DNA from: Paludibacteraceae bacterium | Lineage (GTDB): Bacteria > Bacteroidota > Bacteroidia > Bacteroidales > Paludibacteraceae | DNA length: 64,000 nt | Direction of reading: 5' to 3' | Assembly (NCBI GenBank): GCA_017454915.1 | Contig: JAFTCC010000056.1 | Location: 62,001-126,000, forward strand | In this document: piece after piece, positions 26,003 to 35,006 of the stretch | Numbering within the stretch: position 1 is the first letter of the stretch | How the letters are laid out: every line of letters starts with the position of its first letter | Translations under genes and position numbers: made by a program | The notes under the pieces: model-generated | The model's input: only the letters and a program-made list of their open reading frames with translations | Databases searched by the model: none | Told to the model about the DNA's origin: nothing

Positions 26003-26892
26003 ATTCGGGCAGCCGGTTTAATGACTTTGACTGCTTTGACCTTGTAGCCTGCTGCGCGAAGTGCTTGCAAAAAACCTTTGTCGGAGCCGAGGTATCTTGC
26101 GTCAAGCACGACGAAGGTGCTGCGTTGCCCCAAAATTTCTCCCAATGTTTTCACCCAGCGCGTCCAGCGGCTGCTCCAAGCCTGATAGTCGGAAAAGCTC
26201 ATGCTGCTTTTGTTTTCCGGACCACGGATGATATATGACATGTAAGCCAATTCGCCCTTACGGTATGCGCTTATCAAACTTTTTACAGTTTCAACTTCAC
26301 GTTCATTGTAAACCACCATGTTATAGAGTTCTTTGACTTGGTAGTACAAAGGCTCCCGGTGAAAAAGTTGTTGAATGGTTTGCTGTGTGTCGTCCAGACT
26401 TATGATGTCGTGTCCTTGCTCAATGGCGATGAAAGTGAAGAAGTTCTCCATGCTCCTCTGCTCGTCATAGCCCAATTCTTCTTTGTACAACGCGCTCAGA
26501 AACAGGTCGCTTATTGCGGCAGGGTTCATTCTACCCAATTGCTCAAGTCCAAGGTGCAGCCTGTTGAGGAGGGCTTGGTTTACAATCTGATACTCGTCGT
26601 GCGATAACATGTCTTCGTATTTTGCGCTGTCGGGCAGCAGTGCGGCACGCCGCAAGTCGTCAGCTACGTCAACATTGTTCATAAAGCATTCTACGGCAAT
26701 TTGTTCGCAATGTCCGTATGCCTTGATCAGTTCGGGCACGCTGTCCAGAAAGCTGGTCGGCACCCATTTGCATTCGCCAAAGATGTATGATTTGTTTTTG
26801 AGCCCGTTACCGGAAATTTCATATAACACCTGCCCCCATGCTACGGTAAGCATGGTGAATGAGAATAATATGGTCAGGCATGTTTTTTTCAT
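25999..26892 (-). CDS. TraB/GumN family protein lacking the conserved histidines
   Basis: This 297-residue exported protein (signal MKKTCLTILFSFTMLTVAWG) has the TraB/GumN layout: SYIFGECKWVP at the first motif, AVECFMNN with the conserved Glu, and TFVVLDARYLGSDKGFLQALRAAGYKVKAV at the end. In active relatives the first and last motifs read GTxH and GAGH; both histidines are replaced here (GECK, DARY). It may therefore be an inactive relative with a binding role. The ATG overlaps the TPR stop by 4 bases, so the two are coupled. Confidence 0.8.
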   Translation of the reverse strand: MKKTCLTILFSFTMLTVAWGQVLYEISGNGLKNKSYIFGECKWVPTSFLDSVPELIKAYGHCEQIAVECFMNNVDVADDLRRAALLPDSAKYEDMLSHDEYQIVNQALLNRLHLGLEQLGRMNPAAISDLFLSALYKEELGYDEQRSMENFFTFIAIEQGHDIISLDDTQQTIQQLFHREPLYYQVKELYNMVVYNEREVETVKSLISAYRKGELAYMSYIIRGPENKSSMSFSDYQAWSSRWTRWVKTLGEILGQRSTFVVLDARYLGSDKGFLQALRAAGYKVKAVKVIKPAARI

Positions 26893-28820
26893 TTAAATCG
26901 GCTGATTAAGTTGTATGCTTGGTAAATTCCGAGTTCTCCGGCCCGGCTCAGGCTGGCCGCTCCATCTTTGTTTTTCTGAATGAAGATTTCTGTCAATCCT
27001 CTGTTAAAATAGGCTTCTGCCATCTCGTTGTCGATGGCAATCGCCTCGTTGTAGCATCTTATGGCAGCCTCATAGTCTTTTTGCAGACAAAGCATATTAG
27101 CCTTGTTGTAGTATGCGAACGAAAAGTCGGGACAGATGCGGATTACGTAGTCCAAATCTCTCATAATCAGTTCGTATTCGAGCCTGAACGTGTTGGCGTC
27201 GCGTTCCACTTCCAGCCTTCTGTATCGCCATACTGCGCGGCAGAAGTATGGCAGAAAGCTTTTGACACCAGCTGCCACAGCATTGTTTACGTCCTCTATA
27301 GCGCTGCTGTAGTCTTGCACCGTGGCAAATTCTATCGCTCGCTCAAAATGCCATTCGGCGAGGCTTGGGTCATTGGGTTTGTTGTTGATGTCTCGTGTCA
27401 AGGCCTCTATGCGCCCGAAGTGGAGGCTAATCATTTCGGCGTTGAGCGGCATCTCCTCGCAAGTGATTTTTAGTGCGCTGTTGTGTGCATGGCTGCGGTT
27501 ATACTGTTCGAGGGCAGGGTGGTAAGTGCTGGTGCGGCGCAGGTTGTCGGGCTTTTTGTAGTAACTGATGGTGAACATGGGCTGGTTGACCACGCTTGCA
27601 CGTCTGTTTTGAACAGAGCCACGCAATGAATTATCGTGTTTGCCGTTTTCGTCGGTTAAGTTTTCTGCTGCCTGCGATGAGAATTCCTTCCTCCAGTCTT
27701 TGTCATCGTCCTGAGCTTCTGCTATTTTAGCGTCTGTCTGCAGTTGTGACTGCTCTCGGCGTATGTTGTTTTCGTTTTTCTCAATTTCGTATGCTTTTTT
27801 CTGATATGCGCGACTTTGCGTTTTCAATCCTGTTTTTTCGCAGGCCTGTGCTGCGAGGTAGTATGCCGGTACAAAATAGGGATGCCCGGCAATGATTGTG
27901 TCAAAGTCCGCCCTTGCGTCTTCCCATTGCCTGAGCTGCAGGTTTACCATTCCGCGCTGGTAGTACGCTTCTGGTGTGGGGTGCAGGGCTATTGATTTGG
28001 TGTAGTCTTCCACGGCTCTGTTGTAGTCACCGACTTCATGTCTAAGCAATCCTCTGTTGTAGTAGCAGGCATAGTTGTCTTGCCCGTATTCAACAGCTTT
28101 GTCATAGTCGGCGAGCGCGCCACGGTAGTTATGGTTTTTGTAATGCAGCAATCCGCGGTTAATGTAGTCGCCCGGCCACTTGCTGCCCAATTCTATAGCC
28201 TTGCTGAGATCGTTAATGGCAAGTTCTGTTTCGTTGGCATGGGCATATACCATGCCTCGTGCGCTCCAACCCATGGCATTGTGAGGGTCTTCGTCAATGG
28301 CGTTGCCAAATGCCTGCACCGCTTTTGCAGTGTCATTCTGTTCCCAAAAAATTCTGCCCTGCTCAAGGTGCAGCCGCGCGTCATGGCTGTCGCGTTTCAG
28401 CATTTGGCTTATGTCGTCAAGAGCTCCGTCATAGTCTTTTAACGCAATGCGGATGTCAGCGCGTATGAGCGTATATGTCTTGTTTTCAGGCGAGAACTCA
28501 AGAGCCTGCGTAATGTCTTTTTCAGCTTCTTTATATCGTTCAAGCCGTCCTCTTATGTATCCGCGTGTATAGTAAGCGCCAGGGGTGAAGGGATTGAGTT
28601 CGATGGCTTTGTCGCAGTCCATCTCTGCGCTGCGATAGTCACCAAGCTGCGTTTTCGCTATCGCACGGAGCAGATATGGTTCAGACAAGTATGGCTTGAT
28701 TTTGATTACCTGGTTGAAATACTGTATGCTGAGCACATAGTCATCGAAATACAAAGCACTGCGACCGATAGATGTGATTCTGTCGGTGTTGAGTTGCGCC
28801 AAAGCCGATACGGCACACAA
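26889..28820 (-). CDS. Exported tetratricopeptide-repeat protein
   Basis: At least ten TPR units with the usual W/L/G/Y/A/F/A/P pattern (NPFTPGAYYTRGYIRGRLERYKEA-type helices) run from residue 10, followed by a charged linker and further TPR near the C-terminus. The frame continues upstream of the given TTG start and encodes a signal-peptide-like stretch (SLCCAFVLCAVSALAQ), but between the in-frame TAG (near 28870) and this point no ATG, GTG or TTG exists; the true start is probably a rare codon upstream. TPR proteins bind partners; here the partner may be the coupled TraB-like protein. Confidence 0.85.
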   Translation of the reverse strand: MCAVSALAQLNTDRITSIGRSALYFDDYVLSIQYFNQVIKIKPYLSEPYLLRAIAKTQLGDYRSAEMDCDKAIELNPFTPGAYYTRGYIRGRLERYKEAEKDITQALEFSPENKTYTLIRADIRIALKDYDGALDDISQMLKRDSHDARLHLEQGRIFWEQNDTAKAVQAFGNAIDEDPHNAMGWSARGMVYAHANETELAINDLSKAIELGSKWPGDYINRGLLHYKNHNYRGALADYDKAVEYGQDNYACYYNRGLLRHEVGDYNRAVEDYTKSIALHPTPEAYYQRGMVNLQLRQWEDARADFDTIIAGHPYFVPAYYLAAQACEKTGLKTQSRAYQKKAYEIEKNENNIRREQSQLQTDAKIAEAQDDDKDWRKEFSSQAAENLTDENGKHDNSLRGSVQNRRASVVNQPMFTISYYKKPDNLRRTSTYHPALEQYNRSHAHNSALKITCEEMPLNAEMISLHFGRIEALTRDINNKPNDPSLAEWHFERAIEFATVQDYSSAIEDVNNAVAAGVKSFLPYFCRAVWRYRRLEVERDANTFRLEYELIMRDLDYVIRICPDFSFAYYNKANMLCLQKDYEAAIRCYNEAIAIDNEMAEAYFNRGLTEIFIQKNKDGAASLSRAGELGIYQAYNLISRFK

Positions 28821-28875
28821 AACGAAAGCGCAACATAATGATATTGAACGTCTTCCGCTGATTTTATTCTATTTT

Positions 28876-29256
28876 TCAGTCTTCTTCTGTGTCGTATTCC
28901 TCGTCATCATCGTTGTCATAGATGCCGATGCTGACGCCGTAATTGTATTCGCCATCAATGATTTGGCTGAGCAGGTCGTCGTCAATATGCTTGAGATTGT
29001 CGTCTGCCGCAATTTTGTCTTTGATGAAGTTGAACATTTCTTCCTCGTCAATCTCTGCCTCGCTCACCACTTCGGTGTCTTCGTCGTTATCGTCGTCTTC
29101 GATGTAGCCTTTTGAGTCATAATAATCAACGATGTAGTCAAGAACGTCCTGAATGTTTTGTCTGCTAACGCGTTTGCGGTCCGACTTGTCAAGAAAGTTT
29201 ACGATATAGTCCACTACTTCTTTGTCTTCCCACTCTTCGTCTAAAATGTCTGCCAT
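28876..29256 (-). CDS. Acidic conserved protein, function unknown
   Basis: This 126-residue protein is extremely acidic (EDDDNDEDTEV, DNDDDEEYDTEED at the end) with helical parts such as VVDYIVNFLDKSDRKRVSRQNIQDVLDYI. It has no signal peptide or Cys, so it is probably cytoplasmic. It is 137 bases downstream of the rsmE stop and 55 bases upstream of the TPR gene. Three AATTTAAGA repeats lie just before its start. I recognise it only as a Bacteroidales hypothetical. Confidence 0.8.
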   Translation of the reverse strand: MADILDEEWEDKEVVDYIVNFLDKSDRKRVSRQNIQDVLDYIVDYYDSKGYIEDDDNDEDTEVVSEAEIDEEEMFNFIKDKIAADDNLKHIDDDLLSQIIDGEYNYGVSIGIYDNDDDEEYDTEED

Positions 29257-29394
29257 AATATTTAAGAATTTAAGAATTTAAGAATTATGATATTAACTTG
29301 AGAATATAAGTTTTATCAATCAACAACACTTTATCACAGGTAATGCCCTTAGGCATGACTTAGCCAGCGAATGCAGCCAACGTTTTGCCGTCTG

Positions 29395-30108
29395 TCAGCG
29401 CAGTGTTCTGTCCATTAGGTTAACGAGCGATATGGTATGGCATGCGGCGACAGCGGCAGTTTCGGTTCGTAGCCTTTCGTTGCCGAGTGCCACGGGTTGG
29501 AAGCCTTTTGATAAGGCGAGTTGAACTTCTGGTTCAGAAAAATCGCCTTCAGGTCCTATCATCACAATAGTATCTTTCAAGGGTTGTGCCAAATTGACGA
29601 GTTGCTGTTTGTCGCTCTCGTAGCAATGCGCAATAAATTTTTGTTGCTCATGGCTTTGCGCAATTATGTCCTCGATGGGTGTCATAGGCTTCAAAACAGG
29701 GAAAGCGGCTTTGAGCGATTGCTTGCAAGCCGCCACGATGATGTTCTGTAGTCTTTCGGTCTTCAGCTCTTTTCTTTCGCTATAGCGGCATAGCGCAAGT
29801 GTGATTGTGTCAACTCCTATTTCGGTGCATTTTTCTATCGCCCATTCGGTGCGGTCGCTGTTTTTTGTTGGCGCAATAACGAGGTGTACTTTATACGGTC
29901 TTTGTTGTTGCTCTATTTTTTTTATAACCTCGAACTGGCAAGCCTTTGGGTGGGGCAGCGTTATTCGGCCTTGGAATGTGTTCCCTTTCCCGTCGGTGAG
30001 CATAATATCGTCTCCCGCGTTGAGACGTAGTACACGGACAGCGTGCGCTGACTCTGTTGCGCTCAAAGTCTGGTCAATAGCTATGTCAGGGGTGTAAAAC
30101 AGATACAT
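29395..30108 (-). CDS. rsmE: 16S rRNA (uracil-1498-N3)-methyltransferase RsmE
   Basis: This 237-residue SPOUT enzyme has the knotted SAM-binding C-terminus: VMIGPEGDFSEPEV, VALGNERLRTETAAVAAC. The N-terminal PUA-like domain contains AVRVLRLNAGDDIMLTDGKG. It methylates U1498 in the small ribosomal RNA. It starts 2 bases after the prfA stop and is in the same transcript. Confidence 0.96.
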   Translation of the reverse strand: MYLFYTPDIAIDQTLSATESAHAVRVLRLNAGDDIMLTDGKGNTFQGRITLPHPKACQFEVIKKIEQQQRPYKVHLVIAPTKNSDRTEWAIEKCTEIGVDTITLALCRYSERKELKTERLQNIIVAACKQSLKAAFPVLKPMTPIEDIIAQSHEQQKFIAHCYESDKQQLVNLAQPLKDTIVMIGPEGDFSEPEVQLALSKGFQPVALGNERLRTETAAVAACHTISLVNLMDRTLR

Positions 30109-30110
30109 GG

Positions 30111-31208
30111 TTACATCTCCTGTGCCTTAAGTCGTTCTGCGTTTTCAGCCACAATCAGGTGATCAATGACGTCCTGTATGTTTCCGTCCATGAAGCTTTG
30201 CAGGTTGTAGACTGTGTATCCGATTCGATGGTCTGTTATGCGTCCTTGCGGGTAGTTGTAGGTGCGTATTTTAGCAGAGCGGTCGCCTGTCGATACCATA
30301 GTTTTACGCCTTTGCGCAATATCATCGATATACTTCTGGTGTTCACGGTCGTAAATCATAGTTCTCAAGCGGCTTAATGCCCGCTCTTTGTTTTTCGGCT
30401 GGTCGCGTGTTTCAGTACATTCGATAAGAATTTCCTCGGTGTTACCGTTTATGGGGTTTTTCCACATATAGCGCAACCTCACTCCCGACTCCACTTTGTT
30501 GACGTTTTGTCCTCCAGCTCCGCCACTCCTGAAAGTTTCCCACTTGATTTCACCTTCGTTTATGTTGACGTCAAATTCGTCTGCTTCAGGCAGTACCGCC
30601 ACAGTCGCAGCCGAGGTGTGGACACGCCCTTGTGTTTCTGTAACCGGCACCCGCTGAACACGGTGGACGCCTGACTCGTACTTCAGCGTGCCGTAAACTT
30701 GTTCGCCGCTGACGGTGAAAATTATTTCTTTGTATCCGCCTGCAGTGCCCTCGCTGCAGCTTGACACTGCGATTTGCCAGCCTTTGATTTCGCAGTATTT
30801 GCTGTACATCCGGAACAGGTCGCCGGCAAACAGTGCCGCCTCGTCGCCTCCTGTACCGCCACGGATTTCCATAACCACGTTTTTGCTGTCCTCGGGGTCG
30901 GCTGGAATTAGCAACAGGCGTATTCCGTCTTCCATTGGCTGGAGCTGTGGCTCCAAAGAAGCGAGTTCTTCTTTTGCCATTTCCCTCATTTCTTCGTCGT
31001 CGGTGTTGAGCAATTCTCGTGCGCCAGCTATGTCGTCAAGCAGGTGCTTGTATCGTCGGCTGGCGTTGACGATGCGCTCCAGCTCACGGTATTCGCGGTT
31101 AAGGCGAACGTAGCGTTGCATATCTGAAATTACGGCTGGGTCGCTGATTTGGGTCTGAAGTTCCTCGTACTTATGCTCGATGCCGTTTAATTGGTCAAGT
31201 ATTGACAT
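30111..31208 (-). CDS. prfA: Peptide chain release factor 1
   Basis: This 365-residue protein contains the catalytic GGQ loop (RSGGAGGQNVNKVESGVRL) and the domain that reads stop codons UAA/UAG (VPVTETQGRVHTSAATVAVLPEAD, with the recognition area). It releases finished proteins from ribosomes. Length and start are standard. It is followed by rsmE with a 2-base gap. Confidence 0.97.
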   Translation of the reverse strand: MSILDQLNGIEHKYEELQTQISDPAVISDMQRYVRLNREYRELERIVNASRRYKHLLDDIAGARELLNTDDEEMREMAKEELASLEPQLQPMEDGIRLLLIPADPEDSKNVVMEIRGGTGGDEAALFAGDLFRMYSKYCEIKGWQIAVSSCSEGTAGGYKEIIFTVSGEQVYGTLKYESGVHRVQRVPVTETQGRVHTSAATVAVLPEADEFDVNINEGEIKWETFRSGGAGGQNVNKVESGVRLRYMWKNPINGNTEEILIECTETRDQPKNKERALSRLRTMIYDREHQKYIDDIAQRRKTMVSTGDRSAKIRTYNYPQGRITDHRIGYTVYNLQSFMDGNIQDVIDHLIVAENAERLKAQEM

Positions 31209-31303
31209 TGTTTTGGTCGTTTATTGTCTTTATTGCAGTATTTTATGCTTGATGTTTAGTGCTTGATAGAACCGCTAAATGTGTTTTATTGTATGGCAAA
31301 TGG

Positions 31304-31990
31304 TTAGCGTCGCATCTGAAGTTGATCGTGGCTAACATAAAACTCAGGCCGTGCGGAGTAGAACCGAAGGTTATCAACGAATTTGCCCAACCTAAATTCG
31401 GCAAGAGCCTTGTACTTCTTTTGAGTAATGAAAAGATTGAAAAACCATCCGAATTTAATGTCAACATCCATTGTTATAAGGCTTTGTGCGGTGTTTATCT
31501 CTTTTATGGTCAGCACTCCGTGCGCATGCTTTAGCACGAGACTCGTGTGCATGTCCACGATTATAGTTCTGCTGTATTTGTCTGTCTTTTCGTTAGTAAC
31601 CACCGATTCTATGACAACGTCTTTTATGGTGCGAAAACCAGGCACTACGACGTCAAATGTCAGTATGCTGCGATGGGCTTTAGGGTTATAGTTATTGTTT
31701 TTCAGTACCAATATGATGTCGTCTTTTTCACTCCCGTCATGCTGTTGCCCTGTTCCCTTGAGCGCCCAGTCGTAAAGCAGTTCAGGGTCACGCAAAAACT
31801 GCTCGACGAGGCTGTCTGCCATTTGTGCAGTACGCCACGACGATGTGGCAGTCACCATGCGTGTAACGTGGGTGTGAAATACTCCCTTGTGATATGTTGA
31901 GCTGATGCTATCTTCAGGGTGAGTGGGGGAGGCTTTGCTCATCAGCCATGGTATTGCTGCCAGCATGATTAGAAGTAAAGTCTTGCGCAT
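31304..31990 (-). CDS. Secreted hypothetical protein
   Basis: This 228-residue protein begins with a signal peptide (MRKTLLLIMLAAIPWLMSKA) and has a soluble domain (SLVEQFLRDPELLYDWALKGTG, then DDIILVLKNNNYNPKAHRSILTFDVVVPGF). A beta-rich middle with VTNEKTDKYSRTIIVDMHTS suggests a lipid-binding or immunoglobulin-like fold, but I do not recognise it. It is probably periplasmic or outer-membrane associated. The codon use looks normal. The role is unknown. Confidence 0.8.
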   Translation of the reverse strand: MRKTLLLIMLAAIPWLMSKASPTHPEDSISSTYHKGVFHTHVTRMVTATSSWRTAQMADSLVEQFLRDPELLYDWALKGTGQQHDGSEKDDIILVLKNNNYNPKAHRSILTFDVVVPGFRTIKDVVIESVVTNEKTDKYSRTIIVDMHTSLVLKHAHGVLTIKEINTAQSLITMDVDIKFGWFFNLFITQKKYKALAEFRLGKFVDNLRFYSARPEFYVSHDQLQMRR

Positions 31991-32150
31991 TGTAATTGAG
32001 TTTGTATTAATTTATTATCTGCATTTTTACTTGGTTTATAAGCGTTGCTGCCGAAGCGGGGTGTTATGATTTGCGCTTTAGCGCATGCGTCAGTTTCGCC
32101 TCTATACGCTTTTGTTTTCCGGCTTCCGAATAATGACTTTCGGTTTTCGG

Positions 32151-32933
32151 CTATTCTTGCTTTTTAGCGTCTTGCCAGTATTTTTCCATTTCATCAAGAG
32201 TCATGTCCTTGAGTTTTTTTCCGTCTGCCTTCGACTGTTCCTCAAGATATGTGAATCTGTTGATGAATTTTCGGTTCGTTCTTTCGAGTGCGTTATCTGG
32301 ATTGACGTCGTAAAGCCTTGCCGCATTGATAACGGCAAATAGCAGGTCTCCGAACTCAGCCTCAATGCGGTCTTGGTCGCCATTGCGTATTTCAGTTTCA
32401 ACTTCCCTCATTTCTTCTCTGACTTTGTCCCACACTTGCTCTTTCACTTCCCAGTCGAACCCTGCGTGTGCGGCTTTATCCTGAATGCGCTGCGCCTTGA
32501 TGAGTGCTGGTAATGCTTCTGGTACGCCCGCAAGCACACTTTTGTTGCCGCCTTTTTCTTTAAGCTTTACTTGCTCCCAGAGTTTGCTGACATCTTCAGC
32601 CGTTGCCGCCTCTACGTTACCGAATATATGCGGATGTCTGAATATTAGTTTGTCGCTCAGCCTGTCGCATACGTCTTTTAGGTCAAACACTTCCTGCTCA
32701 CTGCCCATTCGCGCGTAAAGCAAGATGTGCAACAGCACGTCGCCTAACTCTTTGCATGTCTCAGCCATGTCGTGTTTGCTTATTGCGCTTGCCAGCTCAT
32801 AAACTTCTTCGATGGTCAGTGTCCTGACGCTGTCAAAGGTCTGTTTGCTGTCCCAGGGGCATTCGCGGCGCAGTCGCCATACAATGTCCAAAAGGCTGGA
32901 AAATGCCTCTATCTGTTCTTCCTTGCTATGCAT
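32151..32933 (-). CDS. mazG: Nucleoside triphosphate pyrophosphohydrolase MazG
   Basis: This 260-residue all-helical enzyme has the MazG metal motifs: ECPWDSKQTFDSVRTLTIEEVYELA in the first half and EFGDLLFAVINAARLYDVNP in the second. It hydrolyses non-canonical or excess NTPs to NMP and pyrophosphate, and influences stress signalling. It stands alone between the secreted protein and the DUF4296 lipoprotein. Confidence 0.96.
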   Translation of the reverse strand: MHSKEEQIEAFSSLLDIVWRLRRECPWDSKQTFDSVRTLTIEEVYELASAISKHDMAETCKELGDVLLHILLYARMGSEQEVFDLKDVCDRLSDKLIFRHPHIFGNVEAATAEDVSKLWEQVKLKEKGGNKSVLAGVPEALPALIKAQRIQDKAAHAGFDWEVKEQVWDKVREEMREVETEIRNGDQDRIEAEFGDLLFAVINAARLYDVNPDNALERTNRKFINRFTYLEEQSKADGKKLKDMTLDEMEKYWQDAKKQE

Positions 32934-33011
32934 TTTTGTTGTAAGTAATACGTTGTTTTTGTGATAAAACCGCTTTGCAGATGGTGTGCAGTTAGTTGCC
33001 TCGCAAAGCAG

Positions 33012-33512
33012 CTATATTTGTTTTCTTCTTTTGCGTTGTCCCACGGGACCTGGCACTTTAGCCGTGTCGCGTTCCAGCCTCTCAATCAAGTGAATAACCT
33101 CGTATGGTGTTTCATATGGTGTGTATCCGTATTTTGTTAAAGGATTGCTCCATTCCATGCTCACGTATGGATATTTCTCGGCAGGCTCTTTTAGCCTGTC
33201 CTTTTCCTTATCAAGCCTTTCTGTCACATGCCCGTAAATTCTTATGAAAGTTTCGGGATGAGCTGTGTACCAAATCAGTGCCGAGTCGAAATCTTGTGGT
33301 GTGATGCCGTGTTTAGCGAGTGTGTTGGCATAGTATGCCTTGCCGGCAGTGGTGTTCGTTAAGCCGCCTCGCGCTTGAATGATACCCTCTGTGCGGTGCA
33401 TGTCAACAAGGATGTCCTCCATCTGCTCTTGTCCTATGCGGTAGCTGTTAGAGCTTTCGCAGCAGCACAACAGCAAAGCCGTCAGCACTATGATTGTGGT
33501 TCTTTTCACCAT
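33012..33512 (-). CDS. DUF4296 lipoprotein
   Basis: The ATG at 33510-33512 yields a lipoprotein signal (MVKRTTIIVLTALLLCCCESSN) with a Cys in the lipobox region; an upstream in-frame start at 33626 would destroy it. The rest is the DUF4296 helical domain (QMEDILVDMHRTEGIIQARGG, ALIWYTAHPETFIRIYGHV). In Bacteroidales this gene is typically next to lspA, as here (28-base gap). LspA may process its signal. Function is unknown; it is probably an outer- or inner-membrane lipoprotein. Confidence 0.9.
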   Translation of the reverse strand: MVKRTTIIVLTALLLCCCESSNSYRIGQEQMEDILVDMHRTEGIIQARGGLTNTTAGKAYYANTLAKHGITPQDFDSALIWYTAHPETFIRIYGHVTERLDKEKDRLKEPAEKYPYVSMEWSNPLTKYGYTPYETPYEVIHLIERLERDTAKVPGPVGQRKRRKQI

Positions 33513-33540
33513 GAATAGGGGGATAGTGGGGTAGGGGCTG

Positions 33541-34194
33541 TTATTCTGATTTTTCCGCAGACTCGGAATTAGTTGCGCTGTCAGGTTCGGCAGTAGTATC
33601 GGGATAGTCCGCCTCATCCGCCTCACCGGCAGTTTTGTTCTTTAACAACTTTATCTTTTCAAAACTTTCGTTGAAGTCTTTCCTGAAAAACAGCAGTACT
33701 GCAAATATGGCAGAAGTTATGGCAGTGTCCGCAATGTTGAACACTGGTTGAAAAAACAGCACTTCACCTTCTGCCGACCGGATGATTGGGAAGTAGAGCA
33801 TATCAATGACTTTGCCGTACATGAATGGCGCGTAATCCCAGATAATGCCGTAAAACATGCAGTCAATGATGTTTCCGACCGCTCCCGCCGCGATAAGTGC
33901 CAACATTAAAAGGTAACTTGTCCTCCATTCAAGTAGCAGTAGTTTTGCGATATACCATATTATGGCAATCACCGCCACGATGCGGAACAGCGTCAGCGCC
34001 AATTTGCTGAACCATTCAACGCCAAAGGCCATTCCGTTGTTCTCCACATAGCACAACTGAAACCAGGGCGTTATTTCAATGCTCTGGTACAACTGGAAAT
34101 GATTATGTACGTAAATCTTAAGTCCTTGGTCCAAGATGACGACAAGCAATGCGATGATGGTCATCATCAGGATTTTCCCCTTTTTAGATGTCAT
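33541..34194 (-). CDS. lspA: Signal peptidase II (lipoprotein signal peptidase)
   Basis: This 217-residue membrane protease has four helices with both catalytic aspartates: NIIDCMFYG and FNIADTAITSAI. It cleaves lipoprotein signal peptides after lipidation. The C-terminal 40 residues are acidic and extend beyond the usual length (ADEADYPDTTAEPDSAT), as seen in other Bacteroidales. The ATG follows the dksA-homologue stop directly. The gene pair dksA-lspA and then DUF4296 is the familiar order. Confidence 0.96.
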   Translation of the reverse strand: MTSKKGKILMMTIIALLVVILDQGLKIYVHNHFQLYQSIEITPWFQLCYVENNGMAFGVEWFSKLALTLFRIVAVIAIIWYIAKLLLLEWRTSYLLMLALIAAGAVGNIIDCMFYGIIWDYAPFMYGKVIDMLYFPIIRSAEGEVLFFQPVFNIADTAITSAIFAVLLFFRKDFNESFEKIKLLKNKTAGEADEADYPDTTAEPDSATNSESAEKSE

Positions 34195-34569
34195 TTATTT
34201 CTCATTTTTCTTTGCGTCAACGGTAGTCGTGGCGTGAGGAACAGCCATTAGCCTTGCTTTAGGAATAAGTTTGCCTGTAATTCTGCAAATGCCATAGGTT
34301 TTATTCTCAATTCTGACCAGTGCAGCCTTAAGGTGCTGTATGAATTTTAGCTGGTGTGCGGCTAATGTGGCTTTTTCTTCTTTTTGCAGCGTCATAGCAC
34401 CCTCTTCCAGCACCTTGAATGTTGGCGCGGTGTCAGAACCGTCGCTTTGGTTGTTCATCATTGACTCGCGAAGACGGTCATAATCTTTTTGAGCCCTTTC
34501 CAATTTCTCCAAAATGAGAGCCTTGAACTCCGCAAGCTCCTCATCGGTGTAACGTGTCTTTTCTGCCAT
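34195..34569 (-). CDS. DksA/TraR-type RNA-polymerase-binding protein
   Basis: This 124-residue protein has the coiled-coil hairpin (LILEKLERAQKDYDRLRESMMN through ALVRIENKTYG) and the degenerate zinc-finger end (GICRITGKLIPKARLMAVPHAT) of the Bacteroidetes DksA homologue. Only one cysteine remains, so zinc binding is unlikely. It may bind the secondary channel of RNA polymerase and modify transcription. In many relatives ileS precedes it; here the SRP RNA lies upstream instead. It is followed without gap by lspA. Confidence 0.88.
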   Translation of the reverse strand: MAEKTRYTDEELAEFKALILEKLERAQKDYDRLRESMMNNQSDGSDTAPTFKVLEEGAMTLQKEEKATLAAHQLKFIQHLKAALVRIENKTYGICRITGKLIPKARLMAVPHATTTVDAKKNEK

Positions 34570-34683
34570 GGTAAATTAGCTATTGGTTAAATTCATTGTT
34601 CTGCTCCACAAATCTGTAGAGTTTTGGTTATTGTCAAGCACTTGTGTGCTAAAAGCGTCTCAAGTGCGTTTAATTCAAAAAAA

Positions 34684-34780
34684 GGGTAAGCTGACTACAT
34701 CGCACCGCTACGACCTCCTACCCTTGCTGCGGTCAAGCTCTGGGGGAGTTCAGAGGGAGCTGGTCGTGTAGGACTTACCC
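34684..34780 (-). ncRNA. ffs: Small bacterial signal recognition particle RNA (4.5S type)
   Basis: The minus strand folds as one long hairpin: its ends GGGTAAG(TCC) and (GCA)CTTACCC pair, and the tip reads CCCCCAGAGCTTGACCGCAGCAAGGG, which corresponds to the SRP core with the GCAGCA internal loop and a UUGA-type tip in place of GGAA. The RNA binds Ffh and guides membrane proteins to SecYEG. The start fits a promoter 6 bases upstream, and an 8-base T run follows the 3' end. No other gene lies between dksA and the pectate lyase (34570-35006). Confidence 0.82.
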
Positions 34781-34785
34781 GACCA

Positions 34786-34815
34786 CAAAGGTACGATTTT
34801 TTTCTTAAATACAAA
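34786..34815 (-). promoter_or_regulatory. Promoter of the SRP RNA gene
   Basis: TTTG (34812-34815), 18 bases, TACCTTTG (34786-34793) on the minus strand. The spacing to the RNA 5' end (6 bases) calibrates the other start estimates in this annotation. Confidence 0.75.
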
Positions 34816-35006
34816 AGAAATCACATGCTTTTTATCAATAAATAACAAAAAATACACATCTGTGTCAATTGTTTTTGATAATTTTGCATCGTGATAATTT
34901 GGCTTGTGCCATCGGCCTTGTCAAATCTTGTTTCAGAAATAGTACGAAAGCAGGTTTTGATTTGGCTAAAGTTAATTAAAAAAAAGTATAGTTAAAGATA
35001 AGTATC

